A stretch of DNA of 64,000 nucleotides, taken from the NCBI RefSeq assembly GCF_001281045.1, contig NZ_CP012622.1:682001-746000 (forward strand), read 5' to 3'. The DNA comes from Spiroplasma cantharicola. GTDB taxonomy: Bacteria; Bacillota_I; Bacilli_A; Mycoplasmatales; Mycoplasmataceae. Shown piece after piece: positions 10,560 through 21,049 of this stretch. Both the position numbers and the translations under genes were made by a program. Below the pieces are notes generated by a model. That model had not been told where the DNA came from and searched no databases. It worked only from the letters and a program-made list of their open reading frames with translations. Every line of letters begins with the position of its first letter. The first letter of the stretch is position 1.

Positions 10560-11387
10560 CTATTTTGTAGTAATTAAAACTGATTTGTAATTTTTTTCGC
10601 TATTTAAATTTATAAGTAATTGAATTAAAATATCAATAAGAAAAATAAAAGATATTCTATTTCCTTTTATAAGTGACTTAAAATGATTATCATTGTTAAA
10701 TATAGATAGATTTAGGTTTGATAGTTTTTTAATCTTATTTTCTTCAAGACCTGTGAAAGATATTAAAAACATTTTTTTCTCATTTATTTTTTCTGCAACA
10801 TAAACTAATTGTTTTGTTTCACCTGATAGTGAGAAAATAATAAATAAGCAATCTTTTTTTGTGGAATTTGCACTTAAAAGAGTTTCTTGTATTACAGAAT
10901 CATTTGAAACATTAACATTAAAACCTAATCTTTGTAATTTTAAACAAAAATCATAGGCCACAGAATATGTTCCACCCATTGCAAAAATAAATATTTGCTT
11001 AGATAAATTTATTTTTTCAATTACTTGATCAATTTTTTTATCTTTAGTTCAAATTATATTATTTTTTTCTAAGATTTCATTTATATATGAAATCTCACTT
11101 TTTATTATTAAGCTTAATTCTTTATTTTCATTATTTTGATATTTTGAATCAACTAAGACACTATTTATATAATTTTTGACCTCATATTTAAATTCATTGA
11201 ATGAACTATAACCTAATCTTTTAATAAATCTAGTAACACTACTGGTAGAATGATTTATTTTTTTTGCCAAATCTCTAATATCAATATTATCCATAATTTT
11301 AATATTATCAATAACAAAATTTGCAATATTTGCATCAGATTCATTATTAATTCTTATTTTCTTTAATTTTGTTATTACATTTGACAT
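10560..11387 (-). CDS. RpiR/MurR-family transcriptional regulator
   Basis: A 275-aa regulator with an N-terminal helix-turn-helix (about 1-80; STSSVTRFIKRLGY marks the recognition helix) and a C-terminal SIS sugar-phosphate sensor (about 120-260; FAMGGTYSVAYDF and SLSGETKQ are the binding loops). The ATG is chosen for its AAGGGG site; in-frame codons upstream lack one. It lies inside the GH170/DgaE/DgaF operon and probably controls it, sensing a sugar phosphate of the pathway. Confidence 0.9.
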
Positions 11388-11401
11388 AATTTTACCCCTT
11401 A

Positions 11402-12607
11402 TCAACTGTGGGAAATTTTTTTTAATCCGGTTATTGATAAATTTTTAACTGTTGAGATTATTATATCACTATTAAATTCCTTTTCAAAAAGTTCAATTAT
11501 TTGTCTATTTTTAAATAAGCCACCTGTTGCAATAATTTTAGAGTTGCTCTTTTTTTTGGAATCAATTATTTTTTTATATTCTTTAATTCTATTAATCATT
11601 TGAATGATATAGGTATATAACAAATCAATATTAAATTCTACTTCTTCAATATTTAAAATATTTTGATCAAATCTTTCTTTATAGAAAAAAATTTGTTTAT
11701 CAATTAATTTTGCTCTTGAAAAGTCAACTTCATTTAAATCATCTAATGTCAACCTCATTTTTTTTGCAATTAATTCAATATTATTTGCACCATTTGACGA
11801 TGAAATTCCATATATTCACTTATTATTGTATATTGGAAAACAATAATCAAAATCATGAGATATTTCAACGTATTTCTGTGAAACATATCTTATACCAAGA
11901 GTTGTTCCTAGAGATAAAGAAATATTATTTTCTTCAGAAACTGAACCAATAGCAGCAGATGCTCCATCAGAAATACCTAAATCTATTTGTAATTCAAAAT
12001 TGTTTAGACTGCAGTTAAATACTTTTCTTTCTAAGAGTAACTTTGGAAAAATACTTTCACTTACATTTATATTTTTTAAAATTGTTTTACTATAATTCTT
12101 ACTTCTAGAATTAATTACCCCTAAGCCCACTGCATCTGATATTTCAATTACATTCTCATCAGTAAATTTATATAGAATAAAACTTTTTAAAGTTGTTATA
12201 GAATCATAATTAATTCCTTTATAGTTTTTAATTTTATAGACAGGTAAAAATTCAGAGTTAACTAATTTGTTAATTTTTCTAAAGTAATTTTTTTCTTCAT
12301 TTTTTAAAGTAAAATCTATTTTTTCTAAAAGTGAATGCCCTTTTCCAATTTGATTGTAATTCTCATCCAAAAAAATTAATGTATGCATTGCTGATGAAAA
12401 AATGACAAATAAATTTTTATTAAATTTAATATTTAAATTAATAAGATATTCTTTTAAAAAGTTAAATAATTTTTCTGCAGAAAAATTATTTTCTTCATCA
12501 AAATATATTTTTTTATTAAGAACTGAAATTTTATCAACTATTTTTTTATTATCATAAGCTTCAATTTTAATATTTGTGGTTCCTAGATCAATAAAAATTT
12601 TTATCAT
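11402..12607 (-). CDS. FGGY-family carbohydrate kinase
   Basis: A 401-aa sugar kinase of the FGGY group (gluconate, xylulose and glycerol kinases). The N-terminal phosphate loop reads DLGTTNIK, the second-domain loop LSLGTTLG, and the adenosine motif ATGGLFKN. It is about 80-100 residues shorter than usual family members but keeps all three motifs in one frame. It overlaps the upstream GH170 gene by one base (TAATG). In this operon it could phosphorylate the unphosphorylated sugar or aldonate released by GH170. The substrate is inferred only. Confidence 0.82.
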
Positions 12608-13719
12608 TAAAAAATCAACTTAAAATAACTTCAAGGTTGTATTTCTTCAAGAAGAAATAAATATTCATTTTCTAAGTAACCAACTACATTTCTTAAGCCA
12701 TCGTTCTTAATTTCCTTTTTTACAATTTGTAATTCACCTTTATATCTATTGTATAAATTATTTGGAATAACTATTGAACCAATTGGTATAATATCTCCAT
12801 TAAATTTTCTTGGCTTTATACTTAACTCTTTAAATTCAACTCTTGTGATAGTACTTCTTAAAATATTTTGAGAAAGATCCCCTCTTATGAAATGATTTTC
12901 AAAAGACATTATTTCTTTCTCCTCACTTGTAACATTTTCATTTAGATTAATTTTTAGATGTTTTTTAAAATCAAAATGTTTTAATATTGATTCAAAATCA
13001 TTTTTATTTGCACATTGTGTTGAAATATAAATATAACTTGCATAATCATTTGAAAGTAAATGATTTACTTGCATTCCAATTTCCAAAAATCTATGAATTT
13101 CAAGAGTTGGTAAATTTTCACTAACATCTCAAGGGCCTACACTTTCGTGTTCTGTTATTGTAACAAAAGCACCTACTTTAATACCCTTTACTTTTATTTT
13201 GGAATTAAATTTCTTAAATAGTTCATAGTCTAAACCTGAATATTTTTGTGGATAAAAATTATGAAGAGCTTGTAAATTTTGTTTATTTGCACCATAACTT
13301 AATATATTATCAATGTGGTCATTAAATGTGGAAGGATTTAATTCAATTTTTATATTGTAAGAATTGAATGTTAAATTAGCTTCAAAAAAACCATTAAACT
13401 GGTCATCTAACCTTAGACAATCAACACCTAAATCAAAAAAATATTTTAAATCTGGATTTTTATAATTTATTTTAACAGAATCAAATGTTGACTTATTGAC
13501 ATCTATTGTTACAAAATAATTTCTTTTTTTTGCTTCTGTGATTGTTTTTTTATATTTTTCAAAAAGTTTTTTATCTTTTTTTTCAATTACTCCAATAAAA
13601 TTTATAAATAATAAATCAAAAGAATATTTATTTGCAAGATCCAAATAAGCAATTATTTCATTCTCTTCGAGTGTCTCTGGATAAATTGAAATTCCCAATT
13701 TATTTTTTAAATTATTCAT
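12607..13719 (-). CDS. GH170 6-phosphoglycosidase family protein (MupG/DUF871)
   Basis: A 370-aa protein of the DUF871 family: a TIM barrel (opening LGISIYPETLEENE) followed by a small beta domain (about 250-370). MupG of Staphylococcus aureus, founder of GH170, cleaves the phosphorylated disaccharide MurNAc-6P-GlcNAc. Here it is co-encoded with a lactose-family PTS, so it probably splits the disaccharide phosphate that the PTS delivers. It overlaps the DgaF-like gene upstream by 8 bases and the kinase downstream by one. A paralogue lies at 38.5-39.6 kb. Confidence 0.85.
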
Positions 13720-14464
13720 AAAACATACCTCTAATTATTTTATATAGTTGCTTTACTTTTTCTATACTTGTTTCTCCACTTTGCTTATCTATAATTGAAT
13801 TGTAAACATGTGGAATAATTAACGGTACTTTTTCATCAAGAGCAACTTTAATTATTTCTTCAAAGTTTTCTAAATCAATTCCACCAGTTGGTTCTAATGA
13901 GAAATTATTCCTTGCACAAGCTCTTGCCACTATTTTATATTCTTCCAGAGTAGACATGCCATTCATTGGAAAAAACTTTATTGAATCTCCTCCCATATCT
14001 TTTATAATTTGTATTGCAGTATTCACCTCCACAATTGCATCTTCATTTTTTATTGATGAACTTAAAGGACCAGTATTTATTTTTACATATCCAGGCTTTC
14101 CAGTTGGTGAAACTAAGCAATTTATGAAAGTGTCATTTTTTTCAAAATCATTAACTGTTAATCCCACACCGGTAAATACTTGATTTGCATGAGCAGGCTT
14201 TACTTTTTTTGATAGTCTAGCTACCATGTAAGATTGGTTTGGATCACCTGCTCCTAAGCCAATACTAATTTTATTATTCGTTTCTTTTTTTCATTTAGTC
14301 ATTTCATCATATGCGGTCTTATCATTTGGAAAGTTTTTTGATAAAATTCCAACCACAACATTTCCCTCAGTAGCTTCAATAATTTCCTTTGCATTTTTTA
14401 AATCTTTTGCTAATACATTTAAACAAACTCTATTTTTATAAAAACTAATTTTTTTCTTATTCAT
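13712..14464 (-). CDS. dgaF: KDGP aldolase, DgaF family
   Basis: A 250-aa aldolase resembling DgaF/DagF, which splits 2-keto-3-deoxy-6-phosphogluconate into pyruvate and glyceraldehyde-3-phosphate. Recognisable stretches are KPGYVKINTGP, FFPMNGMSTLEEY and EPTGGIDLENF, and the length matches the family. An AGGGAG site inside the end of the DgaE-like gene drives translation. It is directly downstream of the DgaE-like ammonia lyase, as in the Salmonella glucosaminate (dga) operon, so the two act in sequence. Confidence 0.85.
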
Positions 14465-14466
14465 AT

Positions 14467-15522
14467 TTATCTCCCTTCGAAAAATAATGTTATATATTTA
14501 TTTATTATTTTTGCCTCTTCAATATTTATATTTCTAATGTCAATATCCAAATAACCTTGAAATGCAAAATAATCTCTAAGATAAATTGCAATATCACATT
14601 CTTTTAAATAGTTTGCTAATTCTTTTGCACTATTTTTTTTATTTACTATTTCAAAACGTATTCTTTCAATACCTCTTGTATCAATATCTTTTTTACATAA
14701 TATATTTTTATTTAGACTAAATATTTTTAAATATTCGTCAAAATTATTATTTTTATTAATTTTATAATTTTCTAAAGCGCTCAACAAACCAAAAATATTT
14801 TCTTTTCCAATTTTCATTGTTCTTCCAATAATGTCTTGATGTTTTTTTATATTTTCAATTATTATTTTGTTTTTACCAAAGACAAAACCTGATGTTGGAC
14901 CTTCAATTGCTTTTGATCCTGAAAAAATAACAACATCAATATCCTTATTTGAATACTTTCAAATATCTTCTTCAGCAGCACAATCAACTATTAGAACAAT
15001 ATTATTTTCTTTACACAATTTTATAACTTCATCAAGTGAAGCCATATTCTTTTGAACACAATGATGAGAAACTACATAGAGTAGTGCTGCAGTATTTTTA
15101 TTGAAATAATACTTATAGTCTTCAATAGAGCATTTATTTGAATATCCTGCTTCCATAATTTTAGCATTTACTAAATTTAAAAGTGATTCAATTGGTGCTC
15201 CGAAATCAATATTATGTCCTTTTGCTAAAATTATTTCCTTTTTATCAGGAATAATTTTATTAACATCATAGATCTTATCTTTATAAATTGATGCACAAGC
15301 AGATAGAGTTATACCTGCAGATGCCGAATTAACAACACAAACATTTTCGCTTTTAATTATTTTTTTTATTTTATCATATACAATTTCTTTGAATTCCGAC
15401 ATAATAAAAAAATTATTGCCAGCATATTCCATAGCTTGAGCCACATTTGAATTAAATTTAGATACTCCCAAAATAGTCATTCTTCCATCTGCATTTATTA
15501 CTTTTTTAAATTTTTTCGTCAT
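14467..15522 (-). CDS. dgaE: DgaE-like PLP-dependent ammonia lyase (SelA superfamily)
   Basis: A 351-aa pyridoxal-phosphate enzyme. The family opening VINADGRMTILGVS is at the N-terminus, the motif NSASAGITL binds cofactor, and the Schiff-base lysine is about K204 in SGSKAIEGPTSG. DgaE converts D-glucosaminate-6-phosphate to KDGP and ammonia. The start is the ATG with a GAGG site 8 bases upstream; two in-frame ATGs further upstream lie inside the preceding gene and have no site. It overlaps the amidohydrolase gene by 17 bases. Confidence 0.85.
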
Positions 15523-16618
15523 TATTTTGTACCTCATAAAACTTTCCATTTACAATAACTGCAAGAGGAACTATTTGTTCTTCTAATTCTAGAATGTTTT
15601 CTTTTGAATCAATTTCAATATTTTTATTTTTTTTAATTTTAAAAAAAGTTAAATTTGCAATATAACCATTTTTAATTTCTCCCATTTTCCTTAGATTAAA
15701 AAAATTATATGGATTTTTAATAACTCTATCTAAAATATCTTTTCATTCCATTCCAAGTTTTCTAAATTTATTCATTGTTACTGAAAGTGATTTTACTTTC
15801 TTATTTTTAATATTTGTTTCGTATATATCAGTACTAATAATATCTGGAATAAAATTATTTCTGTAAGATTCTTTAGCACATTCAAAAATGAAACTCTCAT
15901 TACCATGTCCCACATCAAATAATATTTTTTTATCTATTGCCTTTTCTAAGTCTTGGGTTTTTGTAAAATCCTTATTGAAAAGAGAATTGTTTTTGTAATT
16001 ATAAATATGTGTGATTATATCTCCCTTTTTTAATAATTTTATTATATCCAAAAACTTAGGTGGTTCATTTCCTATATGTACCATAATTGGTTTTCTTATT
16101 TTTTTTTCTTTTCTAGTATCAGCAAATATTTTTAAAGGTTCTAAACCAGTCTGAAGTGTAACAGAGTTACTCATTCTAGCTTTATAGCCTACAACAAAAT
16201 TATCAAACTTTTTATCATAATCAAATTGAATATCTTTTAAATTTGATAATTCCGATTGCTTATAGATTCCTTTTTTTGAGATATTTAAAAGTATTTTTAA
16301 ATTTGTAATATATTGTTTATTGATATTTCACATTCTCTCAATACTATTGATACCCACACTACCTGCATCTATTACAGTTGTTACACCATTTTTATATCCT
16401 ATCTCATCAAGAATAGATCCATATAATTTATTTTGATTATCACAATGAACATGACTATCTATTCAACCATAACTAACATAAATATCTTTTTCAAATTCTA
16501 TTTGCTTAAAATCATCTTCTTTAATATTTTTTGGTTTTTTTAAATAAATTAAACTCTTTCAAATATAAATATTTATTAAATTATTGTTGATATCTTTTAT
16601 ATTTAGAATTTTCAACAT
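15506..16618 (-). CDS. Amidohydrolase/deacetylase family metallohydrolase
   Basis: A 370-aa metal-dependent hydrolase of the amidohydrolase superfamily. The metal-binding HVHCD is near residue 55, the barrel strand MVHIGNEPP lies mid-protein, and HIYN and DVGHGN carry further likely ligands. It resembles the amidohydrolase that accompanies DgaE and DgaF in other Firmicutes and is annotated as a deacetylase. Here it probably removes an N-acetyl group before the ammonia lyase acts. It starts with a one-base TAATG overlap with the gene upstream. The substrate is inferred. Confidence 0.82.
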
Positions 16619-17124
16619 TATTTAATATCTCTTACTCTATTTAATAAATAATCCTTTAAAAGAAGAACTTTATTTACTACTTTTGCATTAAAAGCACTTT
16701 GCAATTTTTTATGTTCCTTTTTATTTATTTCTTTAATTGTTCTTTGAGATTCTAAATATCAAATACTTGTAGAGTAGTTTTCCTTTTTTTGTTTAGTTCT
16801 AATAAATATTTTTGTTAAAACAGTTTCATCTGAATTTAAATGAGCTAATTCAATTCTTTCATTTTCAATATATTCTGTTATTAAATAATTTTTTATATTA
16901 TTTTTTGTATCACTAATATTTAAATTAATTCCAATTTTAAGTTTTTCTATTTCAAAATTTTTTGTTCTCAAGTTTAAAAATAAATATTTTAAAAACTCTT
17001 CTCAAAATTCAAAGTTTGTCATATTAATTTTAAAAAAAATCTCAGATGAAAAAATTCTATTTATTTCAGATGCATGATTTTCAAAAATTGGTTCTTCAAA
17101 ATTATTGATCTTTTCTAATTTCAT
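16618..17124 (-). CDS. Conserved hypothetical protein in PTS/Dga operon
   Basis: A 168-aa soluble, charged protein without signal peptide or membrane segment, rich in Lys, Glu, Asn and Ile. No family was recognised. It lies between two small membrane proteins and the amidohydrolase, overlapping the former by 23 bases and the latter by one base. The tight coupling suggests a role in the same pathway, perhaps as an accessory subunit. Confidence 0.7.
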
Positions 17125-17533
17125 TTTTTTTACCCTTTTTTAATTCTTTAAATTTATCAACATTAAAAACAATTTCTAAACCAATAAAGATAAGTAATAG
17201 AGATCATAATATAAACCCTGGAATACTATTTAGTAAAATTCCAGCTATAAAAAATAATGTTGTATATATAATTCATTTTATAGCACTAAAATTTTTTCTA
17301 TTAGATCCATAAATAAATGAGCCTGTTATTAAAAAACTTAAACCAATTAATAACATTGTTGAATTATTATCTCCAAATAAATTTTTTGTGCCACCTCATT
17401 CTTCTCAAAGAATTGTAAAATATATTACATAAGAAATTATAGTAAGAATTCCTAAAACTATAACTCAGTTATGAAAATATTTTTTTAAATTTTTCTTTTC
17501 TTTAACTTTTATTTCATTATCTTCTTTTTTCAT
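17102..17533 (-). CDS. Small membrane protein in PTS operon
   Basis: A 143-aa protein with a charged N-terminus (about 20 residues), four hydrophobic segments (about 22-120) and a very basic tail. No family was recognised. It is read through several TGA tryptophans. It is encoded between the PTS EIIC-side genes and the catabolic enzymes, so it may assist transport; this is inference from position. Confidence 0.7.
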
Positions 17534-17536
17534 AAA

Positions 17537-17815
17537 TTAGAAAATCCTTTCTTTAATTTTATTTTGTTTTAATAAATAATACATATAATTTAGTCACCAT
17601 GCTAAATAAAAACTTATAAATATAATTAAAATAATTAAAGGAAGAAAAGTAGCTATAATTCAACTTACACCAATAAATAATATTAAACCAATAACTCCTA
17701 TAACTAAATTTTTACCTTTTAATTTTCCTTCATATTTTCTATAAGTAAAGATAGAAACTATTCAATTAATAGAAGATAATAAAGTAAAAATTATTATTAA
17801 TGTAAATGTACTCAT
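17537..17815 (-). CDS. Small membrane protein following PTS EIIC
   Basis: A 92-aa protein with three hydrophobic segments and a basic tail ending KIKERIF. Its ATG directly abuts the EIIC stop codon (TAGATG). No family was recognised. A similar-sized membrane protein stands beside the EIIB in the second GH170 operon (39.6-39.9 kb), suggesting a recurring accessory of these transporters, although I see no clear sequence similarity between the two. Confidence 0.7.
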
Positions 17816-19210
17816 CTATAAAACACCTGACTCACTATCTATTTTTTCCTTTTTCAATAAAAATCTATCATAAGCTAATGTAAATGGGAATCAAATTACA
17901 ATAGCTGAAGCTAAGACAATTAATGCAGCAATGGACGCTTGTCATTGATTACCACTTGCAAAGAATGCTCCAAAGGGACCTGGCATTGTTCAAGGTGCCA
18001 TTGTAACTCAATGAATACCAAATGTAATTTGCAATAGATATCCTATTGTTGCAGATACAACTGGACCCAATACAAATGGAATCCACATAAAAGGATTTAA
18101 TAATATTGGCAATCCAAATAATATTGGTTCGTTAATATTAAATATTCCTGGTACCAGACTTGTTCTAGACATAGATTTTAAAGTTGCTGATTTAGAAATT
18201 ATTGAACCTACTATCACAAGACCTAATGTATTTCCAGCTCCACCTACCTGAGCAAATCATTGAAAGAATGGTTCTATAAAATAGTTTGGAACCTTTTCAC
18301 CATTTTTGAAGGCCTCTTGATTTTCTTCAAGAGCAATAATTCAAAAAGGTCTTGTAATTGATTGAACTAATGAACCACCATGAATTCCAAATCATCATAG
18401 AAATACAATTAAAAATATAATAATTAAAGCTCCTAATAAATTACTTACTAAGAAATTCCCCATTGGTGCTAAAGCATCTTTTAAGAAATTTGCCAAATCA
18501 AATCCTACAATATATCTAATAAATCCTATAATTAGAGCACCAAAGAAAATTGGAACTAAGGCTGAAAAGGAATTACTTACAGCATCAGGAACTTGTTTTG
18601 GTAATCTAATAGTTATTCGATACTTAAGACAAACTCTATAAATTTCTACACAAATTGTAGAAGAAACAATAGCAACAAAAGCTGTTGAACCTCCTAAATC
18701 CTTTATATTAATTCACAATCCACCTTTTAAAATACTAAAAGATATTCCTGTTTTATCAAGTAATTCTGCTAATTGTGCAGATTCTTGTTCAGACAAAACA
18801 CTAACATTTAATGATAATGGCAGTATTCACATTATATACCCCATTGCACCAATAACAGCTCCTTGAGTTGAACTTAATCTACTTAGTCTGGCAAGTTCTG
18901 AACCAATTCCAATTGCCATATACAATGCCATAATACCAAATGTAAATCTATTAATAAGATCAAAAGCCACTTTTAACTCGGGTGGAAAAAGAGTTGATAA
19001 TAATTGTCCATCTCCAGTTCCTATTGGAATACTTGAGATAATTAAAAAAACACTTCCAACTAATATAAATGGTAATGCTGCCATTATCCCGTTTCTTATA
19101 CCTAATAAATGTCTTTGAGTACTAATCTTTCCAAAAAATGGTATTAATTTATTATTCATTCATATTTTGAATTTTGAATCTTCTTTTGAATCTTTACCTT
19201 TTGGACTCAT
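17816..19210 (-). CDS. PTS EIIC component, lactose/cellobiose family
   Basis: A 464-aa membrane channel of the CelB/LacE type. The N-terminal cytoplasmic helix RHLLGIRNG precedes about ten membrane segments, and the substrate-site region WWFGIHGGS and the motif NINEPILFG are both present. It imports a disaccharide or glucosamine-type sugar and works with the separate EIIB just upstream and the EIIA at the operon end. It overlaps the EIIB stop by one base (TAATG). Confidence 0.92.
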
Positions 19211-19509
19211 TATATACTCTCCTTATTTTTTTCTCAGAATTGAGCAATTGAATTAAGATTAAAATATTCTGCATCAATTTGAATCATCTTTATTTTTCCA
19301 TCAACATCTTCTTCAAGTTTTGAATACATATGCTTAATTTGTGGTGAGACGAGCAATATTGAATAGTCTTCTAAATAGTCTAATCAACTTGTATCAGTCA
19401 TTATACCTTTAGCTTCAAACTCAATATAACCATCAGCACATTCGTTTAATTTTTTAGCGATCATTGTAGTTGAAATACCACCGCTACATATTAATAAGCC
19501 TTTTTTCAT
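19210..19509 (-). CDS. PTS EIIB component, lactose/cellobiose family
   Basis: A 99-aa EIIB with the phosphorylated cysteine C8 in LLICSGGIST at the N-terminus, the typical position for the Lac/Cel family. It carries phosphate from EIIA to the sugar during import. The ATG has a GGAGGT site. It heads the thirteen-gene GH170/Dga operon. An imperfect dyad (TTATGAAA, ATA, TTTCC, AAATAA) at 19563-19584 in front of it could be the operator of the RpiR regulator in this operon. Confidence 0.9.
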
Positions 19510-19594
19510 ATAATACCTCCAATCATATTTTAAGGGAAAAAAATTTGATAATATTCTTATATTTATGAAAATATTTCCAAATAAATAAAACAAA

Positions 19595-19640
19595 AAAACT
19601 AATATTTACATATTAAGAAATAATTGTAAATATTAGTTTT
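19595..19640 (-). terminator. Strong terminator after 6-phospho-beta-glucosidase
   Basis: A 16-bp perfect stem (19595-19610 with 19625-19640) with a 14-base loop, just past the stop of the minus-strand glucosidase gene. It separates two PTS operons. Confidence 0.75.
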
Positions 19641-19648
19641 ATATATTT

Positions 19649-21049
19649 TTAAAGCTCTTCCCCATTTGTTTTAATTAAATTTTGATATCAAAAGAAACTA
19701 TCTTTTCTATAACGCTTTAAATCCTTTAAATCAAACTCATCACGATTAACATAAACAAAACCATAGCGTTTTTTAACACCTTCATGTGTTGATGTTAGGT
19801 CAATTGCACTTCAAGGATTATATCCAAAAATATCTATTTTATCTTCAATAATGGCTGCTTTCAATTCTTTTAAATGAAATTTATAGTACTCAATTCGATA
19901 ATCATCGTGAACTTTACCATCACTTGTTAAAGTATCATAGCCACCAATTCCATTTTCAGTCACTATTAAAGGTAATTGATATCTATCTCAAAGCTCTCTA
20001 ATTGTATTTCTAAAACCTAATGGATCAATCTCTCATCCAAATTGAGTTTTTAATAAGTTGTCATTTTTAACTTGTTCATACATACCTTTTACACTTTTTA
20101 CTTTTTGCTGATCTGGTAACTCATCAAATAATTCATCACTTTCAGGCATTTTTGCAGTAGCAGATGCATAGTAGTTAAAAGCAATAAAGTCTGGCTTTCC
20201 TTTTTTTATTATTTTCATCTCTTCTTCAGTGTATTCAAACATTGAATTGTTTGCTTGTAAATAATTGATAACTAACTGATTATATCTTCCAAAAACACAA
20301 GTATCTAAATAAAATCAATTACGCATTACTCTCATATTGAAAGCTGCAAATTGGTCAATTGGTTTATTAGTATTACCATAAACACTTGTAATATTTGGTG
20401 CGGGACCAATTTTACCATTTTTAACAATTTCGTGACATAAATTAATAGCTTTTGCTTGAGCTAACATCATATGATGATTTACTTGATAGATATTTTTAAG
20501 TTTGTTTCCACCTTTTGGTAAATTAATACCTACAATTTCGCCAAATAAAATCATTACATTTTGTTCATTAATTGTTAATCAATGTTTTACACGATCACCA
20601 TAAGATTCAAATAAAACTTTTGCATACTGTTCAAAGGCATTAATTGTTCTTTTATTCAATCAACCTCCATCTAAATTCAAACTATGAGGTAAATCAAAAT
20701 GGAACATCGTTACTATTGGAGTTATTTTATATTTTAACAACTCATTAATTAAGTTATTATAAAATTCAATTCCTTCTTTATTTACTTCTCCATCACCTTC
20801 TGGCAAAATTCTTGTTCAAGCAATTGAAAATCTATAAGATTTAAATCCCATTTCAGCCATTAACGCCACATCTTCTTTTCAATGATTATAATGATCTGAA
20901 GCTACTTTAAAATCAGTTGTTCCTTGTGGAATGTTTGTTCTTGTATCTTGAATTGATTTACCTTTTCCACCTTGATCAAAACCTCCTTCAAATTGGTAGG
21001 CACTAGTTGACCCACCTCATAAAAAATTACTTGGTATTTTATTTGACAT
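19649..21049 (-). CDS. bglA: 6-phospho-beta-glucosidase (GH1)
   Basis: A 466-aa GH1 enzyme, the usual length. The N-terminal [15 protein letters not shown], the acid/base glutamate in TINEQN and the nucleophile glutamate in VTENGIG are all present; the NEQN form resembles the NEIN of phospho-glucosidases rather than the NEP of plain glucosidases. It hydrolyses 6-phospho-beta-glucosides such as cellobiose-6P or salicin-6P inside the cell. It overlaps the end of the beta-glucoside PTS gene by 11 bases and is its obvious partner. Confidence 0.92.

Noticed and set aside
20480-20640. NEQN in place of NEP at the GH1 acid/base site
   Set aside because: Both copies share it and phospho-beta-glucosidases commonly vary here (NEIN), so it is a family trait and not a lost active site.
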